A stretch of DNA of 64,000 bases from Scleromitrula shiraiana (GCA_028455995.1 JABELC010000005.1:2046001-2110000); one strand, 5' to 3'. Shown: positions 37,135-47,555, counted from the first letter of the stretch. Program-made: numbers and translations. The notes: generated by a model not told the origin, from the sequence alone.

Positions 37135-38427
37135 ATGGATTATGCCCCAATTGCCCTCCAGGCTACTAATGTCTTGGTAGACAAACATTTTCACAAGATA
37201 CCAAATAAAGCATTCGACAAAAGTACCTATAAACCTCGTTTCTTGAGTCGTGGTAAACGTCGTGGTCGACAAGGGGAACGAGAAAGAGAAAGAGAATGGG
37301 AAAATCGCAACAAGGATTCAGATAACGTATACAATAATCCTGAAGTTGAAGAACCAGACGACGAAGACGGTTATCAATCTGAACCAGATCGCAAGACAAC
37401 AAGGGATATTCCCAGACATAGTGGTCAAGCAATGGGTGTCGGTGGTTATCCATACAGATCAGAAACTCCACCTGGTTCTGTGTACAGTCAACCTATGTAC
37501 AGTCAACAACCCCCACGTATACGACCTGAATATCTCCCCAAATATCCACCAGGTTCCCCACCATCAGATTTCTATTTTCCTCCTCCGCCAATTGCGCCAT
37601 TTCCCGATCCACGACCTTCGAGTTATGGTCGAGATGACTTACCCAGACGCAATAGAGCTCAGAGTCAGAACCAGGATGATCGTTATTCTGATTCCTATCG
37701 TGCTTCACCTCGTCGGCCAAAACCTATAGCTCGTAGGTCTTCATATGATGATCTTGATACGAGGAAATCATATCGTGATGATTATGATGAGGATGATCGA
37801 CGACTTGAGAGACGTAAGGCAAAAAGTTCATCTTCTGAGCATGGAAAGAGTGGCGGAAAGGATGAAGGTCTTAGGGATAAGGCACACAGATATGGATTGA
37901 AGGATGAATTGAAAGACATGTTTACCGATAGTGGTAAAGGTCTTGCTGGAGGAGCAATAGGTGCATTAGTTGGAGGATGGGCGACTGATAAACTCCAAGA
38001 GGCTCAGACGGGGAAGGGTGATTCGGAGCGTGGAAATCGATCTAAGCTTATTACATTGTTTGGTGCAGCGGCTGGAGGTTTGGTAGCTAATGCTGTTGTT
38101 GAAAAGTGGCAGGAAGGACAGGAAAAAACGGATGAGAAACAGAAGAAATGGGATGAAAAGTGGGACGAAGGAAGATATAAGGATGGTAATCGTAGGAGCA
38201 AGGGCGGTGGAGATAAGGAGAAGAGGAGAGGTGACAGGGAGAGAAGAGATTCAGTTAGGAGTAAGGATCAAAGAAGAGATGATAGTTGGGATAGGGAGAG
38301 GAGGGGTTCGATTAGGAGTAAAGACCAAAGAAGAGATGATAGTTGGGATAGGCATATGGCTTATGATGACAGAACCAGTAGACGAGATGGCCGTGGATAC
38401 GATGGTCCGAACGATGGATATTATTGA
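37135..38427 (+). CDS. Disordered basic protein with glycine-zipper segments; function unknown
   Basis: Single exon, 430 aa from ATG 37135; codons upstream to 37117 are in frame but lack an ATG, so an upstream exon remains possible. Residues 1-60 are mildly conserved-looking (MDYAPIALQATNVLVDKHFH), followed by Arg/Glu-rich and Pro/Tyr/Ser-rich disorder. Two small Gly/Ala segments stand out: GGAIGALVGGWATDKLQE and GAAAGGLVANAVVEKWQE, a glycine-zipper pattern that often packs into membranes or oligomers. The C-terminus is extremely basic and carries two tandem 18-residue copies of RSKDQRRDDSWDR. I do not recognise a named family. Similar Arg-rich, glycine-zipper proteins are common, uncharacterised fungal proteins. 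Confidence 0.75.
   Translation: MDYAPIALQATNVLVDKHFHKIPNKAFDKSTYKPRFLSRGKRRGRQGEREREREWENRNKDSDNVYNNPEVEEPDDEDGYQSEPDRKTTRDIPRHSGQAMGVGGYPYRSETPPGSVYSQPMYSQQPPRIRPEYLPKYPPGSPPSDFYFPPPPIAPFPDPRPSSYGRDDLPRRNRAQSQNQDDRYSDSYRASPRRPKPIARRSSYDDLDTRKSYRDDYDEDDRRLERRKAKSSSSEHGKSGGKDEGLRDKAHRYGLKDELKDMFTDSGKGLAGGAIGALVGGWATDKLQEAQTGKGDSERGNRSKLITLFGAAAGGLVANAVVEKWQEGQEKTDEKQKKWDEKWDEGRYKDGNRRSKGGGDKEKRRGDRERRDSVRSKDQRRDDSWDRERRGSIRSKDQRRDDSWDRHMAYDDRTSRRDGRGYDGPNDGYY
38247..38354 (+). repeat. 54-nt in-frame tandem duplication in the basic tail
   Basis: Two adjacent copies encode R-D/G-S-V/I-RSKDQRRDDSWDR. The copies differ at a few bases, mainly synonymous or conservative, so the duplication is recent but not brand-new. 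Confidence 0.8.
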
Positions 38428-39483
38428 TTTGGCATGGATATTATGGGTTGGCGATGATTATTACGATGAGATGATGATGATTATGATTATGACGATTTAA
38501 AATTGCACTATGGGCGTTTTCAGACACTTTGTGTTTATGAGATGGGCTGGCATATAGCAGAGATGACAGGATCATAGCGTTGAATTGGCTACTTGTTAGA
38601 TTAAATAATGCGAGAACTTGATACCATATCCAATATCATCTATTGTGTTGCTGATGTCCGTTCAGTTGAGTACAAGTTACTATATATATTCGACTTGACT
38701 ACAGTATATAGACTTGGAAACAAATTATCTCCAGAGATATTTCAGCATATATATATCCTGTAGATAAACATCCGAAATGATTTGGTCTGGAATATATCCA
38801 AGTGCTCAAATTCTGGATTCAGAGATGAAGTAGCTCACATCTCCGATCAATATCACATAAAGCTAATCCAACTGATATCGATTCGACCCCAATCATCTGT
38901 CAATCACTCTTCACTCAGACTAGCCATTTGCATCCAAGTAGCTCTGATTCGGTACAATACCACTTGGTATATATGTTAATAAGTCAAGCTCTATTAGGTG
39001 CATAACTCTCGAGCCTTGGTCGAAGGTTATTCAAACACAGCGTACGTACTTTGTTTGATAGAGTATACCGATCGTATTCCGGCTGGATATATCAGGTATG
39101 TACGAAAAGAAATATTTAAGCGATCGACTACAATGACCTTATCACGCAAACTCAGATCGTTCCACCTTCATTCATACAGTTGATTTCTGAGCAATAATAT
39201 ATATATATATATATAGATAAGAATTATATGTATGGTCTGTTGATTGATAATAGAGGATTCGCGAAAGTGTGCGATTTCTTACCGTCCGGCAGAATAATTT
39301 ACAATGCCGAGAATGCTTCCATTTGGTCCGTGCGCTACGGCTTTTAACGTTCCCGCATCTAGTTCGTGCGGGCTCCGAGCCGAACGTACCGAAACTACCT
39401 CCGTATACAATAATATTGTTCAAAACGAAAAAAAAATACAAAACAAAAGTATTTTATATCAAAAAATTGAAAAAAATTACAAT
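38428..39483. other. Intergenic region with a GC-rich hairpin cassette
   Basis: No gene seen. Mostly AT-rich, with TA alternation near 39199-39216. A sharp GC-rich patch at about 39270-39410 holds nested inverted repeats: outer ACGTTC (39347-39352) with GAACGT (39382-39387), inner CCCGCA (39352-39357) with TGCGGG (39367-39372), and GGCTCCGAGCC (39371-39381). Confidence 0.55.
39470..39476 (-). terminator. RNA polymerase III T-run terminator of the tRNA
   Basis: Seven A on the plus strand, so TTTTTTT on the tRNA strand, 8 nt after the discriminator base. Confidence 0.75.
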
Positions 39484-39593
39484 TGAACAGAGTGGGATTC
39501 GAACCCACGCGATTTCTCACTGCGGATCTACGTAATAGGTCTTCTTTCGAAGGATGCCTAAACACAGCGCCTTTACCACTCGGCCATCTGTCC
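39484..39593 (-). tRNA. tRNA-Leu(UAG) with a 23-nt intron
   Basis: A class II tRNA on the minus strand. The acceptor stem GGACAGA (39593-39587) pairs with TCTGTTC (39491-39485) with one G-U pair. The D arm is GCCGAGTGGTAAAGGC. The anticodon stem CTGTG (39567-39563) pairs with CGTAG (39532-39528), with two wobble pairs. The loop TT-TAG-G carries anticodon UAG, and a 23-nt intron occupies 39556-39534 at the canonical site after position 37. A variable arm and the T arm GTGGGTTCGAATCCCAC follow. It decodes CUA as leucine. The intron would need the Sen endonuclease, one of whose subunits is encoded at 46215. Confidence 0.88.
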
Positions 39594-39929
39594 ACCGGTG
39601 AGCTTTTAGAGCTCTTTGATGGTGTTTTTTCTCTTAGTTGAATTGATAACCAAGACAAAATTTTCTGAATATGATTTTCAATTTTAGACAAAAGAGTGGT
39701 GAACAAAGAGGTTTGCTTATTAATCAGCTAGATTCCCTAAGATATATAAAGGTTCTCAAGATCTTTTAGTAACTTTTACATTAGATTGTATATCTAATTC
39801 CTCAATATAATAATTTCAACACTCAGGCTTCACATCTTCTGAGTCATTTTTATTAAATTCTATTATTTAGAATAAAATACATACCCGGATCTTGAAAGAA
39901 GTAGTTATGACTCGGACGGTGATTAATTT
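39594..39929. other. Spacer between tRNA and foldback element
   Basis: A 336-bp AT-rich stretch upstream of the tRNA and next to the foldback element. Nothing else is recognised. Confidence 0.5.
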
Positions 39930-40290
39930 GAACTACTCGGTCAAATTAAAATTGAAGCACGCGCAAAATAAGCGAATCGCTTCAAAATCGACGATTTTGT
40001 ACAAATCACCTCTTGCGCCGATGTAAATAAATCGATCATTTATTTATAGAATTATTTAAAATATTAAAAATAGATTATTTTTATATTAAAATATCTATTA
40101 TTAAAATTTAAAGATTAAATAATGATTTTAAAATTTATAATATTTAATTAAATATAAAGTAAAAATCGTATAAAAATACTATAATTTTAATTTAATTTAA
40201 ATCAAGCAAATTACTATATTAGGAAATAATGAAGATATATATAAATATATAAAAGAAAAGCTTTTATTTAATATAAATATTATATATTAA
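39930..40290 (+). repeat. Left arm of the foldback element
   Basis: Begins GAACTACTCGGTC; near-identical to the reverse complement of 40567-40927. Contains the distinctive GC-rich block CACCTCTTGCGCCGATG (about 40007-40023). Confidence 0.8.
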
Positions 40291-40566
40291 AGTTTAATAT
40301 AATATTCTTTAAAAATCAAAATTATAAAGGTATTTTTAACTTTTTAAAATCTTTAAAAATCTTAATAATTCATTCAAATCAAAATTATATTAAATAATAT
40401 CTTAATATAGTAATTATAAGGATATAAATTATCATATATAAGAATTTGAAGTAATTTTAATGATTTTTAAAAATCAAAATTAATATGATAATGCTTGATA
40501 CTTAATGCTTATAAGCATTAAATATACCCTTTTTAATTTTATTATATTATATCTTTTATATATTTT

Positions 40567-40927
40567 TAATATATATAATATTTAAATTAAATAAAAGTTT
40601 TTCTTTTATATATTTATATATATCTTCATTATTTCCTAATATAGTAATTTGCTTGATTTAAATTAAATTAAAATTATAGTATTTTTATACGATTTTTACT
40701 TTATATTTAATTAAATATTATAAATTCTAAAATCATTATTTAATCTTTAAATTTTAATAATAGATATTTTAATATAAAAATAATCTATTTTTAATATTTT
40801 AAATAATTCTATAAATAAATGATCGATTTATTTACATCGGCGCAAGAGGTGATTTGTATAAAATCGTCGATTTTGAGGGTTTTCGGCAATTGGCGCGTGC
40901 TTCAATTTTAATTTAACCGAGTAGTTC
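40567..40927 (-). repeat. Right arm of the foldback element
   Basis: Inverted partner of 39930-40290, ending CCGAGTAGTTC. Confidence 0.8.
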
Positions 40928-41850
40928 TTACTACTATATTCAACTTGTGTTTTTTATTATAATATTACTAGTAGTAATTGAACTGTATTTTTTTAATAGT
41001 ACTAGTCTATATTCTTGATTTTAGACTTCAAATACAGAATTATCATAGATCTAATATTTATCATACTACTATGATACTAGTATCAAGATTATATATCAAA
41101 AATTAATTCAAAATTGACTCAGTATTCAAAATCATGATGATTGAAAATATACTTTTTTAAAACCTTTTTCTATTCCATCGCAAGTCGATATTCTTATGTT
41201 TGTTGTCTCCATGATTCGATGGTTATCTAGCACGATGATTAGTATTACGTTGTCGTTACATTGTCGATATTGAGAATATATTCCTTTAATGATGATTTGA
41301 CAAAAAACTCCTCTACATTTTGCTGAAAAGCTACTTCCCCTTTCATAAGGAACAATAAGCTCGTAGTCAAGTTGAACAGCGTGAAGCGCGCTGGATGGAA
41401 GACAGGAATGTCATATTATGCTTTCAATTCCGGTGGAAAACACCCGGGCCGTTGAGGTAATATATTTCCAAATCTTAAAACCCCCCCTATTGAGGGCTAA
41501 AGAATACTTGTTAGCTAAAAATTTTAACCTTAAGAACTAGTTTTACACCTTCATAATCTAAAACCAAAGCAATGAATTGAATCATTGGTCATTTTTACAT
41601 TTTGTTTTCAATATTCATATTCTGGACAGACATTCAGAAATGAATTAGATCGCAATTCAAGCATGATAATGCTAAACATCTAAGTCATAAAAAAAAGAAT
41701 CAAGTAAAGGACATCACAATCAAACTCTGGGGTTGAGATTAAGATTGACCAGTAAAAAATTTTCTTTTGGTAAGTAAAAAGAAGCAAAATTAAAGCTAGG
41801 ATTTTAAAATTCATCCGCCCCTCTCCCAAAGCCCCCCCCCCCCCCCCCCT
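40928..41850. other. AT-rich spacer with poly-C tract
   Basis: No gene seen. AT-rich next to the foldback element. A run of about 18 C at 41831-41848 sits just downstream (3' side) of the bZIP-like candidate. Confidence 0.5.
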
Positions 41851-42739
41851 TCACTTCGTATCCGCCCGGTTCATCTCATCGGCTTTGGCTTCTGCTTCGG
41901 GGCTTAGGATAGGAGGCGATGGTATGGCTAGGGTAGCAGCAGCAGGAGTAGAGGGGGAGGTGAGGAGGGCGAGGCGAGCGAGGAGGCAAGCGTTCTCGGC
42001 TTGGGCTGCGGCGACTTGGCTTTCGATCTCCAGACGTCGCTGATTTTTCCTCTCCATCCATCTCTTGTATTGACGAGCCTTCCTGCGGAGGGCCCGGCGA
42101 TTCTAGAGAAAAAAAGCATGAGTTACGCGCATGATAAACAGTTGAGATGCGTGTAGAACGAGCTAATGTATTTCTGAATGTCTATTCAGAACGTAGATAT
42201 TCTAGTACATTTTAGGTGATATATCGTTGAATATTTATTTGAATAGCAGACATTCAAATGTCAAAGTACGTACGATTGATTGTGTGTGAGTTGAGTAGAC
42301 ATTCAGAACAGTTATGTCTCGAAAGGAAAGGGAAAAGTATGTAGATGATGAATACTTACTATCACAACCGCTTCTCGTACAACTCCGCCATTTTCCTCTC
42401 ATTCAGCACCATCCGCATACTATTGATCAATTAGTCATGCTTTAGGTAGAGTGCAAAGTAGAGATGAACAAAGGGAGTGGGAATTGAAAACAATGTATAG
42501 GAGATATAAAAAAGGATAGGAGATATAGAGAAAAGAGATATAGGAAGCAAAAAGGTAAAAGATGAAATAGAAGTATAAGACAGAAGATGTATAATAAATA
42601 AAAGAAGTGAGAAATGAAGGTGCAATATAAAGTAAAAGCGATATAAGGATAGAGGGGAAAGGATGGAGAGAACATGAAAAATATAAAGAGAAGTTATACT
42701 TACGTGATTGTTAACCACCGAATTGTTGATGTTGGTCAT
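41851..42739 (-). CDS. Small bZIP-like protein candidate; structure uncertain
   Basis: One possible model has three exons (42739-42704, 42395-42360, 42102-41851) giving 107 aa, all joined in phase 0; introns would be 308 and 257 nt, long for this genome. The last exon is the solid part. After a TCTCTAG acceptor it reads NRRALRRKARQYKRW, a basic stretch, then LEIESQVAAAQAENACLLAR, a coiled coil with a core Asn as in bZIP zippers, then a Pro/Ala-rich tail. Spacing of the basic Asn-Arg motif is one residue off the bZIP consensus. The first exon has a good GTAAGT donor; the middle exon uses a weak GAG acceptor, and other frames there hit stops. It may be a decaying gene next to repeats. Confidence 0.4.
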
Positions 42740-42773
42740 TTTTCATATAAGAAATCAAGAAAGAGAAGAAGAT

Positions 42774-42833
42774 AGGTAGGCAGGCAAGTAGGTAGGCAGG
42801 TAGGCAGGCAGGTAGGTAGGTAGGTAATTAGGT
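42774..42833 (+). repeat. GTAG/GCAG tetranucleotide array
   Basis: Imperfect tandem tetranucleotides, about 14 units, directly upstream of the bZIP-like candidate start. Confidence 0.75.
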
Positions 42834-43654
42834 AAATAGATGAGTTGTTGCCAAAGAAAAAAAAAGACGGTTAGAGGGGGGGATTCTATGCTTTATAGAA
42901 GTATGAGTGAGCCAGTGAACCTCTCTAGGCCTATTTCAATTGGGAGAAACTTACGAAGAAAGGTGAAGAATACAATGAACTTAACTTATGCTAATTTGAA
43001 ATTCTTGTTGGGATTTCACCTTCATCCGCACTTGTTTGGCTTGGATGAACACCTAAACACTCGACAAAGCTGAATGATTTTTGCAAGATATATGGTGCCG
43101 TTCTTCCATGCTTGGTGACATTAGTGCATCACTTGTGCATAAGAGCTATTCAGCTTCATCTCACTTCACTGATTCGAATGAAAACCTAGTCATTGGAGGT
43201 AATCTCGAAGTTCGCCGTAGAATTTCAAAATATATAACCTCCAGGCATACCAATATGCTGTATATAGTGACAGTGCACATGGTTGGCACATGCCTTCAGC
43301 ATATATCTTTTATATTATTATATAATTGATATAGTTTTTTAACTATAATTTATTTTTTTAATTAGTATATATGATCTTTTTTTTATATTTCCGAGTCACG
43401 AATATACATTTTTAGTATTATTAACAATTTACCTAAGTGATCCTAATATATAGAAAACTGAGTTCTAATATCGATATGTGAACAGAGCGCTTGCTAGTTT
43501 GCATCCAATTTTCATCAACTATCCTGGTAAAAGGCCGCGCCGATAGACTATCTAGTTTCTTACCTGTATGGCATATCTCTACATAAAGCTTAACCCTGTG
43601 GCTTGCGTATCTTGAGCTTAGAAGAGATAGTGAAATGAAATTCCGAGATTGGAT

Positions 43655-44200
43655 TAGATAATATATGAACTTCAATATCTGACATTGTTCTATTATGTAT
43701 GAGTCTCAATGTCTGGGGTTTTGTAGAGTATTGAATCGGTCTGTATATCCAAATCGGTCTGTATATCCAAATCGATCTTATATATTGAAGAGATTTGACA
43801 TCTTAATGGTTGACTACTATTCATATACTAACCAGATTCGAACGTTTAATTCTCTATGAAATATTTCTTTTCTTCGAATATCTGGATCTTTTCTGGACAT
43901 TGAATGGACCTGAATATTTAACCTCTTTCCGAACAATATATGAGCTCCAATATCTGATTTCATTTTGAATATCATACCAATTTTGATATCCAAACCCAGC
44001 CCAAACATTATATGTGCCCTGGTATCTATTTCCGCTTGGAACAATATAGAAAACTTAGCATACAATTCCACTCCAGACATTAAGTCATTGTTATTATCAA
44101 TGTATAGTTATATCGAAGCATTGTATGGCTCTAAGTATCCATATTTTCTCCAGACACTCGTCACTTTCAAATATCTCTATTCGGCTCTCGAAAATGAGGG
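43655..44200. repeat. Degenerate 36-bp tandem repeat
   Basis: Five consecutive units of exactly 36 bp run at 43899-43934, 43935-43970, 43971-44006, 44007-44042 and 44043-44078. Diverged 35-40 bp units lie on both sides. Units tend to start A-T-T/A-ATATG and end CCGAAC, CCAAAC, TGGAAC or CCAGAC, with ATATC in the middle. Inside the block an 18-bp unit (AATCGGTCTGTATATCCA) is perfectly duplicated at 43734-43769. The 36-bp period is 12 codons; on the minus strand part of it stays open (LDIKIGMI, SDIGAHIL, LNIQVHSM). Confidence 0.7.
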
Positions 44201-46214
44201 ACTATTCCTTTTCAGATTTCACTATCAAAGCTGTGAGATTTTATGATATACTCATCTTAGCCCTACTCAGTTTCTATCCTAGCAATGTTATCACTGTATG
44301 GTTATGCTCTGGATCAATTTGCTGATTTTAAGTCACGATTCCGACTTAGTTAGGTGGTATATAGTGAGAGAAGAATGTGAGAGGATGTGAGAGGGTAAGA
44401 GACGAAATGGGTTAGGAACAGATATAGTGATGGTCTTATACATTTAAGAAAATCGTTATTACATTGGCAGGAATAAACATGAGAATAGACGCATATCTCA
44501 ATGAGCCTATCGATACAAGTATCGATATCATATGTATGATAAGTGAAGCAGACAAGAGCTGGAATTTGATTGACTGTGTTTTTCTGTTTAAGCCATATAT
44601 CTAGGTTACAAGTAGATCATGCCAGGAAATCATGTCTTCTTGGGTCTTACTGAAGCCCTGTCTCAAAGCAAGAATAGACGACAAGAGGCCTATGCCATCG
44701 AGGGTAGAAACGTATCAGGCATATTGATTTAATAGGTGCGATTACGATGGTGGCCCGATCTGATATTCAGATCAATGAAATCTATATTACTTCGATTGAA
44801 GTGTGGAGTTTATGAATAGTGGGAGGAGATACCCAGCTTCGGCTTCTTGTAATATTCCCATCTTGTGCTGTGTTTTTCGTTCTATCCCACTCGCCCTCTA
44901 TTGCTTATTCGTTTCATCGTCTGTAATCTTCTCATCTCCTGTGGCGAGGTTTAAAGAAAGGGACATTTTCAGCCGTTTCGTGGCTTTCGTCGAGTTGGTT
45001 TCTGCTTAGGGCACTACCCATTTAACTTCCTCGAAAGGCAGTGCTGATACTGGCAAAACGATCCCTCTCAACCCCCTTTGTCAACTATATAGCTCGAACC
45101 GGCGGGACCACTTCCTTCGCTGGTATCAAAACAGGCTAGTTCTAGAGAGTTATCTTGTCGAAGAAATTTTTTTGAATGTTCTAGCTTGTCAAGGCTATAT
45201 AGTTTCTCACTAGCCACCCGAACCAACAGCTTTCCCCTTACTTTATCACTCTAGAATCATAATTGTTAACAAGATCACGATACGAGCTCGAAAGCTCCTG
45301 AACAGCGGAAGTAATCGCAGCTTGAATAACAGTGGCCTTGGAGAAAGGCCGGCTTTTTTTCACACCCGCGAGAGTATTGTCTTGTTTGTATACATTCTGG
45401 GACGTCGTTCCTTAGCCTAATCTGTTGGGCTTTACTTATCACCAGAATGTGGATTAGTTCATAACCCACTTTTCTGATTATCTAGATGAAGCTCTCATCA
45501 AAACAATCAACAGGAAATTAAGCTATCAATTATCTTACTGTTCAATACTCTTAAATGGTCTCTAAGGCTATGTAAGGATTAAATCATCAAATCGTTGAAA
45601 TTAGATACCTAGTATGTAATTCTAGGCACATAGCTTGTGTGCAAGATCAACGCTAAATATTTTCCTCGATCTCATAATCAACTGGATCGGCTGCCAAGCT
45701 AATCCAAGGTTTTATTAACGTTGTTGGTATTGTAGCTATAGTTTTCCAAGACTTTGCACAGTATTGAAAAAAAAAAAAGCTTGTGACTCGAGGTAGTTTC
45801 TATCTTGTTGATCTTGAGCGTAGTCACAGTATATCTAGTTCTAGGCCTTGTTAGGAATACTAGTGATATGCGGAGCCGAATTTATCAACCCCATATAGTA
45901 AATATAGCACACCTCTTTTCCAATCGAACAGATTAATTATTTAAGCCCATTTAAACAGTCTCAATATCTTGATTCCAATTGGAAAATAGTGAAAAGTATT
46001 AAAACAGCCCAGAAATAAAGAAGAATAATTGGTACTTGATTTGATATCCATTTGATCTAACAGTGTGCACTTTTGAATGCGGTTAAGTTTTATAACAAGC
46101 GCCCGTGAAACTATTAAAAGCAGTAGCTTATCTATCTACAAGGCTGGAAAATAAATTTTCGATAAGATAGAACCTACGAATCCATCCTCCCACCATCGCA
46201 ACAAGACATTCATC

Positions 46215-47555
46215 ATGGCCGATATTGATGAAGATATACCAGTCACTTCCTTACACAATCAGCCAAATGACGACAATGAAGAAGGCGACGAAACACAAGA
46301 TTATCGATTAGTCGCATCCTTAATCAAAAAAGGTGGTCAACTTCCAAAACGCGGGGAAAAAGATTTCGAACCACATGGTACTAAACATCAAGATGGGGTT
46401 TTGGCAGCGAGTCGACAGGCAATGCACGAGGCTTTAGATTATACGAGAATACATCATCCAAAACAATATACGAGGGCATTTTATCTTGGGGAAGGCAGTT
46501 TGGAAAGGGATCAATGGGTTAAGGAAGAATTCAGGCAAGGCTTGGAGGATGATCATATCATTGTGGTAGAAAAACAAAAAGGACCGCATGTCAGAACTAT
46601 AGGAAGAGCAAACCTGGGGAGTACTAAATCGAATTTATGGCTGTTACCAGAAGAAGCATTGTTTCTGGTTGAGAGAGGCAATTTGGATCTTTGGTGGCCT
46701 AATAAGTCTATGTTCAAGGAAATGTTTGGAGATGCAGCTGTCGGTCAAATTGAAAAATACGAGGACGACGACCTTGGAGCACCTATGAGTTTACAAGCTG
46801 CTTATGCTATGCTTATTGGCAAGGATGGTGAGAAAGGAAAGGTCAGTTTGGAAAGATATAACGTTTATGCCAATCTGAAAAGAAATGGCTATGTCGTTAT
46901 GAGAGCTCCAGATTGGGATCCAAATCTTCCAAGCAAATCTCATCCTTATGATACTCCATCAACAGAGTCTAAGGGTATTTTTGATTGGCTGTTTAATCTT
47001 TTTGCAAAAGATGTCACATTACCTCCATATGGTCCTCTGGTAAAACCAGGTTTGTATAGATCTTACGATTCCATTTATCGGCAAGTTGCCATCATTCCAA
47101 GATACCAACCTTCGGCAACCACGAAGGATTTCTCACAACCTCCCGAGCATCCATTTCGTGTTTGTTTTCATCTTTGGAAACCTACAAATATACCTACTTT
47201 TGCAAAGACGAATCCGGGTTCTCCCGATTTTCGAGTTGCGGTCGTGGACGCTAGGTCAACATTCGTTCCAACCCTCCCAGAGGTCGTGTCATTATTTGAT
47301 AGTACACCTTGGGATCCTCCAGCAGCGAATTTAGAGGGCCCATCTAAGCTTTATCCTAGAATCAGACATGGTTATCGAAACGTGATATTGGCTATCAATG
47401 ATCAGGCTGTTATTAGCTACATGCGATTAGGGGATGCCGCCTTTGGGGAAGAAAAATTATATTCACGATTTGATCAAGGGACTACTGCGAGAGGTAATAA
47501 GAGGGGTGGAGGGCGTGGTAGAGGAGGAAGAGGTCGGGGTAGAGGTCGTAGGTGA
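46215..47555 (+). CDS. SEN54: tRNA-splicing endonuclease subunit Sen54
   Basis: Intronless, 446 aa. After an acidic start, residues ~55-160 hold the Sen54 N-terminal domain: QAMHEALDYTRIHHPKQYTR, RTIGRANLGSTKSNLWLLPE and EALFLVERGNLDLWW. The C-terminal part contains VSLERYNVYANLKRNGYVVM and FRVAVVDARSTFVPTL, the nuclease-like fold. The last ~22 residues are an RGG-type tail (GGGRGRGGRGRGRGRR). Sen54 is a non-catalytic structural subunit that pairs with Sen2 in the four-subunit enzyme that excises tRNA introns. The window also encodes an intron-containing tRNA-Leu, a substrate class for this enzyme. The context ATCATGGCC gives a good start. Confidence 0.92.
   Translation: MADIDEDIPVTSLHNQPNDDNEEGDETQDYRLVASLIKKGGQLPKRGEKDFEPHGTKHQDGVLAASRQAMHEALDYTRIHHPKQYTRAFYLGEGSLERDQWVKEEFRQGLEDDHIIVVEKQKGPHVRTIGRANLGSTKSNLWLLPEEALFLVERGNLDLWWPNKSMFKEMFGDAAVGQIEKYEDDDLGAPMSLQAAYAMLIGKDGEKGKVSLERYNVYANLKRNGYVVMRAPDWDPNLPSKSHPYDTPSTESKGIFDWLFNLFAKDVTLPPYGPLVKPGLYRSYDSIYRQVAIIPRYQPSATTKDFSQPPEHPFRVCFHLWKPTNIPTFAKTNPGSPDFRVAVVDARSTFVPTLPEVVSLFDSTPWDPPAANLEGPSKLYPRIRHGYRNVILAINDQAVISYMRLGDAAFGEEKLYSRFDQGTTARGNKRGGGRGRGGRGRGRGRR

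Larger units (their letters stand above)
39930..40927. mobile_element. Foldback/MITE-like element with ~360-bp inverted arms
   Basis: The left arm (39930-40290) and right arm (40567-40927) are near-perfect inverted copies around a 276-nt core. The outermost match is GAACTACTCGG against CCGAGTAGTTC. If the true ends are CTCGGT, each is flanked by TA, as for Tc1/mariner-type insertions. No transposase frame exists; the whole is >80% AT. Differences between arms are few: a short block near 39965-39980 and isolated changes, some of them G-to-A. That suggests a non-autonomous element, perhaps touched by RIP-like mutation. The element could fold into a very long hairpin. Confidence 0.8.
42740..46214. 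other. Gene-poor region with decayed repeats
   Basis: About 3.5 kb with no convincing gene. It starts with a GTAG/GCAG tandem array (about 42774-42833), then holds the 36-bp degenerate repeat block (about 43655-44200). The remaining frames are short and lack family features. The part from 44330 to 46200 is unique-looking AT-rich sequence ending in the Sen54 promoter. Confidence 0.55.

Noticed and set aside
42431..42739. Hydrophobic 102-residue minus-strand frame suggesting a membrane protein
   Set aside because: Low-complexity Leu/Phe/Ser from purine-rich intronic DNA; a GTAAGT donor follows its first 36 bases.
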